A stretch of 35,423 nt of DNA from an uncultured Candidatus Saccharibacteria bacterium (GTDB lineage Bacteria > Patescibacteriota > Saccharimonadia > Saccharimonadales > Saccharimonadaceae), in contig CAMNUC010000004.1 in assembly GCA_946560015.1 (NCBI GenBank), positions 1 through 35,423 of the forward strand, written 5' to 3'. A program made the position numbers and the translations under genes. Every line of letters starts with the position of its first letter. Within the stretch, counting starts at the first letter, position 1. Shown one piece after another: positions 23,576 through 31,084 of this stretch. The notes under the pieces are model-generated. The model saw nothing but the letters and a program-made list of their open reading frames with translations, did not search any database and was not told the DNA's origin.

Positions 23576-24421
23576 ATGGACACACAATCAACAAAAGTCT
23601 CAGCAACCCGTCAAAAATCTCAAAGTCCATTGAGGTCCGCCAAATCTACCGCAAAATCTCCTCGAAAGATCCACAAATACGATATATTCTTTACCATCTT
23701 TGTCCTTGCCTGGACTATGCTTGCCACCGTAGCTGGGCAAATTCTAGCCGCTTATCCTTTGCATTGGATTCTTGGTGATAAGCTTCAAGAGCCAGGTTGG
23801 ATGCTACTATATTACTTACTTACCTACGCCATTGGCCTAGGCATGTTGATTTGGATTCCACCTGCTCTCGTCAAGCTCTATCGCAAAAATCATCCCGACC
23901 TCAACAACAAAGCCGTTGCTCAAGTTGAACAAGATCTTGCTTCGACGCCAACTGAGATGGGAGTACAGCATTTACCTACTTTTATAGATATTGGCTTGGC
24001 GCCTATTGGCTATGTGATCTATCTTTTTATGGCTGCCGTACTCACCAGCCTCATGAGTGCCTTTACTTGGTTTAATGTCGACCAAGCTCAAGATGTTGGC
24101 TTTGGCTATTTTGTTACCGATCTTGATCGCATATTTGCTTTGCTTGCAGTCGTCTTTATCGCTCCCATTGCTGAAGAATTAATCATGCGAGGTTGGCTAT
24201 ATGGCAAGGTTCGTCGCAAATTGCAAGCTCCAGTGGCCATCCTGCTTGTTTCGTTTGTTTTTGCTGTCTTACATGGGCAATGGAATGTCGGAGTGAGCGT
24301 ATTCGCCCTTAGTATTATACTCTGCACACTTCGCGAGATTACAGGCACCATCTGGAGCGGAATGTTGTTGCATATCTTATCTAATGGTATAGCCTTTTAC
24401 CTATTATATATTGCAATATAA
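23576..24421 (+). CDS. CPBP-family intramembrane metalloprotease (second copy)
   Basis: A 281-residue membrane protein with a basic, Ser/Thr/Lys-rich cytoplasmic N-terminus (1-38, no hydrophobic residues in runs) followed by about seven hydrophobic segments. The CPBP motifs are EELIMRGWLYG (EExxxR) and VFAVLHGQWNVG (FxxxH), plus MLLHILSNG. Like the copy at 7055 it is a predicted glutamate-type intramembrane protease; the two differ in sequence and N-terminal tail, so they are not recent duplicates. It starts 15 nt after rseP with AGGGA upstream, so it is probably co-transcribed with that second membrane protease. Confidence 0.83.
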   Translation: MDTQSTKVSATRQKSQSPLRSAKSTAKSPRKIHKYDIFFTIFVLAWTMLATVAGQILAAYPLHWILGDKLQEPGWMLLYYLLTYAIGLGMLIWIPPALVKLYRKNHPDLNNKAVAQVEQDLASTPTEMGVQHLPTFIDIGLAPIGYVIYLFMAAVLTSLMSAFTWFNVDQAQDVGFGYFVTDLDRIFALLAVVFIAPIAEELIMRGWLYGKVRRKLQAPVAILLVSFVFAVLHGQWNVGVSVFALSIILCTLREITGTIWSGMLLHILSNGIAFYLLYIAI

Positions 24422-24443
24422 TTAATTTGTTTTAATGAAAATA

Positions 24444-24452
24444 TGCTATAAT
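24444..24452 (+). promoter_or_regulatory. Promoter of proS
   Basis: Extended -10 TGCTATAAT, 10 nt before ATG 24463, giving a leader of at most about 4 nt. There is no Shine-Dalgarno sequence. Confidence 0.65.
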
Positions 24453-24462
24453 ACGAGTTATT

Positions 24463-25701
24463 ATGCGTTTTAGTAAAACTTTTGTAAAAACTCTTCGCTC
24501 TGCCCCTAAAGATGAAACTGCTCGTGGTGCACAGTACCTCTGTCGCGCCGGCTTTGTTCACAAAGAACTTGCCGGGGTTTACGATTATCTACCCCTAGGT
24601 CTTAAGACTTTAGATAATATCAAACGTATCATTCGTGACGAGCTTGATAAGATCGGTTGCCAGGAAGTTCTCTTGTCCACCCTCCAAAACCCCGAGCCTT
24701 GGCAAAAAACTGACCGTTGGGATATCAAAAAAATGGACATCTGGTTTCGTACGCAGCTTGCCGCTGGCGGCGAACTTGGTCTTGCCCCTACCCACGAGGA
24801 ACCCGTTGTTGAACTTATGAAAAGCTACATCGGCAGCTACAAAGATCTTCCAGTTGCCGCCTATCAGATCCAAACCAAATTCCGTAACGAACTACGCGCC
24901 AAATCTGGCATTATGCGCGGCCGCGAGTTTATTATGAAAGACCTCTACAGCTTTGCAGCCACTGAGGAGCAGCACGACGAATTCTACCACAAAGCCGAAG
25001 TTGCCTACAAAAAGATCTTCGATCGTTTAGGTATTGGCGATGACACCTATCAAACCTTTGCTAGCGGTGGCGTTTTCTCTAAATATAGTCACGAATTTCA
25101 AACTGTTGTAGGTGTCGGCGAAGATACTATCTACTATAATAAAGACAGAAGTGTTGTCCTCAACGAAGAAGTTCTAAATGACGAAGTGCTTGCCGAAATG
25201 GGCGTCAAACGCGAAGAGCTCGAGTCTACCAAAGCCGCCGAAGTTGGCAACATATTCACCCTCAAGACCAAATATTCCGAACCTCTAGATCTACAATTTA
25301 CCGACAAAGACGGCACCCGCAAGACTGTTCTCATGGGCTGCTATGGTATTGGCGTTTCGCGTCTCATGGGCGTCATTGCCGAGAAACTCTGTGACGATAA
25401 AGGTCTCATCTGGCCAGCCGAAGTTGCGCCGTATCAATATTATCTTGTTGGTATTGGCGACAAAGGCACCAAGTTCGCTAACGATCTTTATCATGGGAAC
25501 GAAGATAACACCCTCTTTGACGATCGCGACATGCGCCCTGGCGAAAAATTTGCCGATAGTGAATTGATCGGGTTGCCGTATCGTGTTGTGGTTTCAGATC
25601 GTGGCCTCGAAAATAACGAAATCGAAGTCACCAAGCGTAGCAGCGGCGAAACCCGAAAATACCGCGCTGAAGAATTTTCGCTTAAGCATATTGACTTTTA
25701 G
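24463..25701 (+). CDS. proS: Prolyl-tRNA synthetase, compact form without editing insertion
   Basis: A 412-residue class II synthetase. It has the N-terminal GVYDYLPLGLKTLDNI, LAPTHEEPVVELM (TXE-like), FRNELRAKSGIMRGREFIMKDLYSF (motif 2 region) and GCYGIGVSRLMG (motif 3), then an anticodon-binding domain with YRVVVSDRG. The typical bacterial enzyme is about 570 residues because of an INS editing domain between motifs 2 and 3; here that region spans only about 120 residues, so the Ala-tRNA-Pro editing domain is reduced or missing. It charges tRNA-Pro. The greA promoter overlaps its last codons. Confidence 0.94.
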   Translation: MRFSKTFVKTLRSAPKDETARGAQYLCRAGFVHKELAGVYDYLPLGLKTLDNIKRIIRDELDKIGCQEVLLSTLQNPEPWQKTDRWDIKKMDIWFRTQLAAGGELGLAPTHEEPVVELMKSYIGSYKDLPVAAYQIQTKFRNELRAKSGIMRGREFIMKDLYSFAATEEQHDEFYHKAEVAYKKIFDRLGIGDDTYQTFASGGVFSKYSHEFQTVVGVGEDTIYYNKDRSVVLNEEVLNDEVLAEMGVKREELESTKAAEVGNIFTLKTKYSEPLDLQFTDKDGTRKTVLMGCYGIGVSRLMGVIAEKLCDDKGLIWPAEVAPYQYYLVGIGDKGTKFANDLYHGNEDNTLFDDRDMRPGEKFADSELIGLPYRVVVSDRGLENNEIEVTKRSSGETRKYRAEEFSLKHIDF

Positions 25702-25719
25702 AAAATTGTGTAATAAACT
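25691..25719 (+). promoter_or_regulatory. greA promoter within the end of proS
   Basis: TTGACT (25691-25696), a 17-nt spacer and TAAACT (25714-25719) lie 10 nt before ATG 25730. The -35 is in the last proS codons. GAGGAG (25722-25727) is a good Shine-Dalgarno only on a transcript that reads in from upstream, because the predicted start near 25726 would cut most of it off. Confidence 0.6.
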
Positions 25720-25729
25720 GTGAGGAGTT

Positions 25730-26173
25730 ATGAAAAAAGTAGTCAACCTTACGAAAGCTGGTAAAGCTGAGTTAGAACAAGAATTAGCCAATTTGATTGC
25801 ACAACGTCCCGCTATTGCCGAACGTATTGCGACTGCTCGTGCTTTTGGTGACCTCTCCGAAAACCAAGAATACACTGATGCTCGTGCCGAACAAAAAGTC
25901 GTCGAAAATCGCATCCTCGAGATCCAAGATACCCTCAAGAACGCCGTTCTTATCAAAACTCGCAAAAGTGATAAAGTAAATATCGGTTCTACAGTAAACA
26001 TTAGTATGGGTGGTAAGGATTTTACTTATAGCGTAGTCGGACCAGTTGAAGCCAATCCGCTTGAAGGCAAAATCTCACACGAATCCCCTATCGGCAAAGA
26101 GCTTCTTGGTCGTAAAGTCGGTGACGAATTCGCCTTCAACGGCAAACAAGTTAAGATTAAGAGTGTCGAATAA
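25730..26173 (+). CDS. greA: Transcription elongation factor GreA
   Basis: A 147-residue GreA. The N-terminal coiled coil has LTKAGKAELEQELANL and ARAFGDLSENQEYTDAR, in which the acidic tip (GDLSEN) inserts into the RNA polymerase secondary channel to stimulate transcript cleavage. The C-terminal FKBP-like domain has ISHESPIGKELLGRKVGDE. It is slightly shorter than the 158-residue E. coli protein. It has its own promoter. No confident terminator follows. Confidence 0.94.
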   Translation: MKKVVNLTKAGKAELEQELANLIAQRPAIAERIATARAFGDLSENQEYTDARAEQKVVENRILEIQDTLKNAVLIKTRKSDKVNIGSTVNISMGGKDFTYSVVGPVEANPLEGKISHESPIGKELLGRKVGDEFAFNGKQVKIKSVE

Positions 26174-26240
26174 CGGGATAATACCCCTATCCTCTCATTA
26201 TAGCACACTTTTGTTAAAAAGTCAATATCCTTAGCAGAAT

Positions 26241-26270
26241 TTGCCATAACTCGGTAAAGCGTGTTACAAT
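26241..26270 (+). promoter_or_regulatory. Promoter of lysS
   Basis: TTGCCA (26241-26246), an 18-nt spacer and an extended -10 TGTTACAAT (26262-26270) lie 10 nt before ATG 26281, leaving a leader of at most about 4 nt. Confidence 0.6.
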
Positions 26271-26280
26271 ATACAGTATT

Positions 26281-27738
26281 ATGACAACATTAAGCGATTA
26301 CCGTGAAGAAAGATTAAAGAAGTTAACTGAGATACGATCTCAAGGCATTGACCCATACCCTTCTAAATCATATAGAAATACCAAAATCTCCACTATTCTC
26401 AACCATTTTGATGAAAAAGATGGTCAAGAGGTCTGTGTGGCGGGTCGTATTATAGCCATACGTTCCTTCGGCAAAATCGCTTTTGTCAAAATTCGAGATT
26501 ATTTCGGTGAAATCCAAATCTTTATGCAAGCCACCGACGATGTCAAAGAAGGTGAGTTTGGTGTCAAGCAACTCAAGCTTCTCGATACAGGCGACTTTGT
26601 CGAGGCTAATGGTGTCGTTGGTAAGTCTAGCACTGGCGAAATCTCCGTTTTTGCCAATAGTATTCGTTTGCTCACCAAAGCCCTTCGACCACTCCCTGGT
26701 CATGATGGTCTAAAAAATAAAGAGGAACGTTATCGACGTCGTTATGTCGACATGAACGTCAACCCAGAAGTGCGTGAACGCCTAGTGCGTCGATCCAAAT
26801 TCTGGCAAGCTACTCGAGAATTCATGATAAACCACGGCTTCATTGAAGTGAATACCCCAGTACTCGAACTCACCACAGGCGGTGCCGACGCCAATCCTTT
26901 CGTTACTCATATGGATGCCCTAGATACAGATTATTATTTGCGCATTTCTCAAGAGTTACCTCTCAAGCGCCTTCTTGGGGGTGGATTTGAAAAAGTTTTT
27001 GATATCGGCCCACGTTTTCGTAATGAAGGCGTTGACGATGAACATCTTCCAGAGCATATCGCCTTTGAGAGCTATGCTGCTTACGAAGACTACGAAGATG
27101 GCATGGAGCTTTACGAAGCCATGATTAAATATGTTGCCCAGCAAACTTGGGGTACTCTAAAATTCAATGTAGGCGGCTTTGAAGTCGATCTTGATTGTGA
27201 GTGGCCTCGCATTAAGTACTCTGACTTGTTGAAAGAAAAGTTTGACATTGATGTATTTGATGTTGATCGCGAAAAGGCTCTCGCTATTCTCAAGGACAAC
27301 AAAGTTACCATCGACCCTAAAGCCAGTGATGCTCGCTTGCTAGATAATCTTTGGAAATTAATCCGCAAAACTTCTGCTGGCCCGTATTGGTTAGTCGAAG
27401 AGCCTTTAGCTCTCAGCCCACTCGCTAAGATCCTGCCAGAAAATCCGCTTGTTACTCAACGCTTCCATCCAGTGATCGCCGGCACCGAAATGGGTAATGG
27501 CTATAGTGAGCTCAACGATCCGCTTGATCAGCTTGAACGCTTCCAAGAACAACAAGCCATGCGTGATAGCGGTGACGATGAGGCGCAAATGCTTGATATG
27601 GATTTCGTCGAAATGCTTGAATATGGCATGCCACCAGCTTGTGGATGGGGAAATAGCGAACGTAATTTCTGGCTTCTTGAAGGCGTTAGCGGTCGTGAAG
27701 CTGTTCCATTTCCTATTATCAAAGCTCGTAGTGAATAG
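26281..27738 (+). CDS. lysS: Lysyl-tRNA synthetase, class II
   Basis: A 485-residue class II LysRS. The N-terminal OB-fold anticodon domain (about 45-145) has VCVAGRIIAIRSFGKIAFV; motif 1 lies near EVNTPVLELTTGGADANPF, motif 2 has FDIGPRFRNEGVDDEHLPEH, and the C-terminal part has GTEMGNGYSELNDP, DMDFVEMLEYGMPP and a motif 3 Arg in ACGWGNSERNFWLLEG. This last block departs from the usual GIGIDRLVML sequence, and the HNPEF of motif 2 is replaced by HLPEH, so the active-site edge has changed while the motif 3 Arg remains. It charges tRNA-Lys. A small orphan gene starts 8 nt downstream. Confidence 0.93.
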   Translation: MTTLSDYREERLKKLTEIRSQGIDPYPSKSYRNTKISTILNHFDEKDGQEVCVAGRIIAIRSFGKIAFVKIRDYFGEIQIFMQATDDVKEGEFGVKQLKLLDTGDFVEANGVVGKSSTGEISVFANSIRLLTKALRPLPGHDGLKNKEERYRRRYVDMNVNPEVRERLVRRSKFWQATREFMINHGFIEVNTPVLELTTGGADANPFVTHMDALDTDYYLRISQELPLKRLLGGGFEKVFDIGPRFRNEGVDDEHLPEHIAFESYAAYEDYEDGMELYEAMIKYVAQQTWGTLKFNVGGFEVDLDCEWPRIKYSDLLKEKFDIDVFDVDREKALAILKDNKVTIDPKASDARLLDNLWKLIRKTSAGPYWLVEEPLALSPLAKILPENPLVTQRFHPVIAGTEMGNGYSELNDPLDQLERFQEQQAMRDSGDDEAQMLDMDFVEMLEYGMPPACGWGNSERNFWLLEGVSGREAVPFPIIKARSE

Positions 27739-27746
27739 CTTATTCT

Positions 27747-28097
27747 ATGGCCGTTCCAGATCTTCAGGCAGAATGGTCTCAAGCTATTGTTGCTGAACCG
27801 ATTGGTTTTGTTGATGAGTCTCTCCATACTGTAGGTGCCGTCACTCTTAGATCTGGCATTGTCACTATCTTGTCTCTCAGCCCCGGTGAAGATTTTGAAC
27901 TTAATACCGATATTATCCATGATTGGAAAATTGTCTTTCAGACTAGCGATAGCGAAGTCCTTGGCGATGCTGATTACCGGCGCGCTATCAAAGAACTCAA
28001 GCCGTACATTCTTGATCAGCAAAATGGCAGTTTGCTAGTACGAGCCCTCGATGACAACGAGTTGCATGAATTATTTGTACAATGTATATTTGACTAG
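27747..28097 (+). CDS. Small acidic hypothetical protein
   Basis: A 116-residue protein that I do not recognise. It has no signal peptide and no membrane helix; composition is acidic with an alternating hydrophobic pattern (TVGAVTLRSGIVTILSLSPGEDFELN) suggesting beta strands, followed by a likely helical part (DYRRAIKELKPYILDQ, DNELHELFVQCIFD). It starts 8 nt after lysS without a Shine-Dalgarno sequence and ends before the ldh promoter, so it is probably on the lysS transcript. The frame is clean, and the overlapping alternative frames look non-coding. No function is proposed. Confidence 0.6.
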   Translation: MAVPDLQAEWSQAIVAEPIGFVDESLHTVGAVTLRSGIVTILSLSPGEDFELNTDIIHDWKIVFQTSDSEVLGDADYRRAIKELKPYILDQQNGSLLVRALDDNELHELFVQCIFD

Positions 28098-28134
28098 CGA
28101 TAAAGTACTTTCACACAACAACCAACTCATTTTA

Positions 28135-28143
28135 TGCTACAAT
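28135..28143 (+). promoter_or_regulatory. Promoter of ldh
   Basis: Extended -10 TGCTACAAT, 9 nt before ATG 28153, implying a leader of about 0-3 nt. Confidence 0.6.
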
Positions 28144-28152
28144 TAAGTTAGT

Positions 28153-29067
28153 ATGAGTGGAAAAATAATGATTGTGGGCACAGGGAATGTTGGTGCAAGC
28201 ATCGCATTTGCGATTCTGAATCAACGCACCGCTGTCAAAGAAATAATCTTAACCGACATCAATACTGCAGATGCCGAAGGCGAAGTTATGGATCTAAATG
28301 ATGCTCTAGCTGTTGCTCCTGGTTTTGTCAAAATTAGTACAGGAGATTACGGTAAGGCTCGTGATTGCGACATCTGTATCATAACCGCTGGCGCAAACCA
28401 AAAACCAGGTGAGACCCGCACTGATCTTGTTCAAAAAAACGCCAAAATCATCCAGAGTATAGTTGGCCCTGTCATGGCTTCTGGATTTGATGGAATTTTT
28501 CTAGTCGTTTCCAACCCAGTCGATACGCTAAGCTTTCTTACCTGGAATTATTCACGCTTACCATCTGAGCGCGTGATTGGTAGTGGCACCGTTTTAGATT
28601 CTGCTCGTCTTCGCCTCAAACTCTCCGAAAAGCTCGGTGTTAATCCTAAATCCATCCATGCTTACCAAGTCGGTGAGCATGGCGATAGCGAGCTTACACT
28701 TTGGTCTACTGCCAATATCGGTGGCGAAAGGCTAGAAACCCTACTACCAGCACATGAGCGCGATAATATTGAAAGTTTCGTTAAGAACAAAGCCTACGAG
28801 ATCATTGAGAAAAAAGGCGCTACTCATTATGGCGTTGCTGTCTGCGTCGTTCAAATTATCAATTGCATACTTAATGACGAGCGTCGTGTTTTGCCGGTTT
28901 CATCGCTTGATGATAACTCTGGCGTGTACAATGGCTTCCCAGCTGTTATTGGGCGCGCTGGTGTCATTCGTCGTCTAGAAACCAAGATGTCCGAGCAGGA
29001 AAGCATCAAATTCCAACAATCAGTCAATATTTTACGCAATACTATCAAGGAGGTCCAAGATGCTTAA
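28153..29067 (+). CDS. ldh: L-lactate dehydrogenase
   Basis: A 304-residue NAD-dependent lactate/malate dehydrogenase. The Rossmann motif is VGTGNVGAS, followed by Asp in LTDIN that favours NAD. The active site has ANQKPGETR with Gln at the specificity position, which indicates pyruvate (lactate dehydrogenase) and not oxaloacetate, the proton relay His176 in GEHGDSE and the Arg/Asp in LDSARLRLKL. It would re-oxidise NADH by reducing pyruvate to lactate, fitting a fermentative lifestyle. It overlaps the DUF2207 gene by 8 nt. Confidence 0.9.
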   Translation: MSGKIMIVGTGNVGASIAFAILNQRTAVKEIILTDINTADAEGEVMDLNDALAVAPGFVKISTGDYGKARDCDICIITAGANQKPGETRTDLVQKNAKIIQSIVGPVMASGFDGIFLVVSNPVDTLSFLTWNYSRLPSERVIGSGTVLDSARLRLKLSEKLGVNPKSIHAYQVGEHGDSELTLWSTANIGGERLETLLPAHERDNIESFVKNKAYEIIEKKGATHYGVAVCVVQIINCILNDERRVLPVSSLDDNSGVYNGFPAVIGRAGVIRRLETKMSEQESIKFQQSVNILRNTIKEVQDA

Positions 29068-31027
29068 GAAAATATCTGCTATTATACTCTGTGCTTTCAT
29101 TAGCCTCATTCCGTACACTAACGCAAACGCTGTTACTTATGGTGCCAATGCTTTTTATTTCAAAGATTTTACGGCTAGTTATTATCTCTACCGTGACGAT
29201 TCTGGCACTAGCCACCTCCTCGTCACGGAACAACTCACTGCCGTATTCCCGTCCACTGACCAAAACCATGGCATTACTCGTGTTATACCATTTACGAACA
29301 ATAATGGTAAGAATCTCACAATGAACACCGGTGACACTATCTATATTGATGTTGAACGTAACGGCCAAGAAGAGCCTGTAAGCAAAGTAGAGGTTGGCGA
29401 CGGTTATTATAATGTATATATTGGCGACGCCGATAAATACCTGCATGGTGAACAAATCTATACCCTAACCTACGAGTTCGAGAATGTCATCCTCGATCAA
29501 CACGAGTACATTGACAAATCTGATATCTCCAAGGGTGTCAAAAGCTGGCAAGAGCTTTACTGGGATACTAATGGCAACGATTGGGAGCAGCGCTTCGATA
29601 AAGTCACTGCACGCGTTTATCTTGACGAAGAAATTGCTGACAAATTTAATGGTGAAACTGCTTGCTATGTTGGGCGTTATGGTGAAACTGGTTCCAGGCG
29701 CTGCAAGACTAAAGAAATCTCCGAGGAAGTCGAACTCGATGACGGCGCGGTTACTTTGAGTGGTGTGGAATTTACAACTTCGGCTCTTCTACGCGGTGAA
29801 AATTTAACATTTGTCATGGGTTTTGAAGAGGACACTTTTGCCTCACCTCCTCTACATTTTGATTATCGCTTAGTGATTATTACAGTCATCGCCCTCATTG
29901 GGGGCGCCGGCATGATTTTTCTTATGTTTAAGGCTTATCGAACTACTGCTGAGAAACGTCGCTACTATAAAGGCCTATTCGCTAAACCCGAATATACTCC
30001 GCTCAAAGACATCACGGTAGCTGAAATGGCCGAAAATTACATTGGCAAAGGTCGTAGAGGTGATGCTAAAGTCGCCACCCTACTTGATATGGCAGTCAAC
30101 CACAAAGTCGAAATGATCAAGACCGAAAAAGACGGCATGTTTGGCAAAAAACGAGCCGAATGGAAAGTTCGCATCAAAACCAACACTATGAACAAACAGC
30201 AGGCTACCGTATTAAAGATTCTCGCCGGCGACGACACCGCCCTTAAGAACGATCAAGAAATCGTTATCACAAGTCATACCGCTAATTCCGAGCTTCAAGG
30301 TCTTCTAAAGAAGTTTAATGAACTTGTCCAAGATGGCTTAGTGCGCAAAGAACTCGCTGTTGATCTTGATAAGAAAACCTCCAAAGGCAAAAAACCAACC
30401 AATTGGAGCAACATCTTATTGGTCTGCCTTATGGTCTGGTTCTTCGCTGGGCTATTCGGATTTATACTTATTGTCGAAGACATCCCAAGCTATCTTACTC
30501 TAGCCGGGGAGGATTTTCTACCCCAGATATATATTGCTACTATTGCAGGTATCTTTATTGCTTCCTTCATCACCTTTATCAAAACTAACAAATATGTTTC
30601 CCGCACCCACAAAGGTCTTGAGACATCTAAATATCTTGAGGGCTTAAAGATGTATATGGAGATGGCTGAGGCAGACCGCCTCAAGATGCTCCAAAGTGTC
30701 AAGGGCGCCGATACTACTCATGAAGGCGTTGTTCGGCTCTATGAAAAACTTCTCCCTTATGCAATTCTCTTCAAACTCGAAGAAAGCTGGCTTAAAGAGC
30801 TCAGTCACTACTACGAGTTCGATGATGTCGTCCAGCCCGCTTGGTACATTGGCGTAGGTGCTTTCTCGGCACGCGACTTCAGCGCTGCTATGATTTCGGC
30901 AAGCCAGTCCGTCTCCAGCACTATTGCCCATTCTACCACTTCAGCATCCAGCTCGGGGTCTTCTGGGTTCGGTGGAGGAGGCTTCTCCGGCGGCGGGGGC
31001 GGTGGTGGAGGCGGTGGTGGCTGGTAA
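29060..31027 (+). CDS. DUF2207 membrane protein with poly-glycine tail
   Basis: A 655-residue protein with a signal-like N-terminus (KKISAIILCAFISLIPYTNANA), an extracytoplasmic beta-rich domain (about 25-265), a membrane helix near 271-292, a cytoplasmic region, two further helices near 451-470 and 488-508, and a C-terminal tail ending in runs of Gly with a last Trp. This layout matches the DUF2207 predicted membrane proteins, whose function is unknown. The glycine tail (FGGGGFSGGGGGG) is typical of the family. Its start uses AAGGAGGT inside ldh, so it is probably co-transcribed with ldh, though no functional link is known. Confidence 0.85.
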   Translation: MLKKISAIILCAFISLIPYTNANAVTYGANAFYFKDFTASYYLYRDDSGTSHLLVTEQLTAVFPSTDQNHGITRVIPFTNNNGKNLTMNTGDTIYIDVERNGQEEPVSKVEVGDGYYNVYIGDADKYLHGEQIYTLTYEFENVILDQHEYIDKSDISKGVKSWQELYWDTNGNDWEQRFDKVTARVYLDEEIADKFNGETACYVGRYGETGSRRCKTKEISEEVELDDGAVTLSGVEFTTSALLRGENLTFVMGFEEDTFASPPLHFDYRLVIITVIALIGGAGMIFLMFKAYRTTAEKRRYYKGLFAKPEYTPLKDITVAEMAENYIGKGRRGDAKVATLLDMAVNHKVEMIKTEKDGMFGKKRAEWKVRIKTNTMNKQQATVLKILAGDDTALKNDQEIVITSHTANSELQGLLKKFNELVQDGLVRKELAVDLDKKTSKGKKPTNWSNILLVCLMVWFFAGLFGFILIVEDIPSYLTLAGEDFLPQIYIATIAGIFIASFITFIKTNKYVSRTHKGLETSKYLEGLKMYMEMAEADRLKMLQSVKGADTTHEGVVRLYEKLLPYAILFKLEESWLKELSHYYEFDDVVQPAWYIGVGAFSARDFSAAMISASQSVSSTIAHSTTSASSSGSSGFGGGGFSGGGGGGGGGGGW

Positions 31028-31069
31028 GCTCTACCTATATCCCAAAGTGCAAAATAAGATCTATAAATA

Positions 31070-31078
31070 TGGTAAAAT
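31070..31078 (+). promoter_or_regulatory. Leaderless-type promoter of serS
   Basis: Extended -10 TGGTAAAAT, 6 nt before ATG 31085, placing the start codon at +1. The context TATGGTAAAATA matches the promoter at 11790. Confidence 0.6.
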
Positions 31079-31084
31079 ATTAAT

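Noticed and set aside
26174-26280. Terminator after greA
   Set aside because: Only weak pairings (GGATA/TATCC and ACTTTT/AAAAGT) without a proper T run were found, so no terminator is called; the stretch otherwise holds the lysS promoter.
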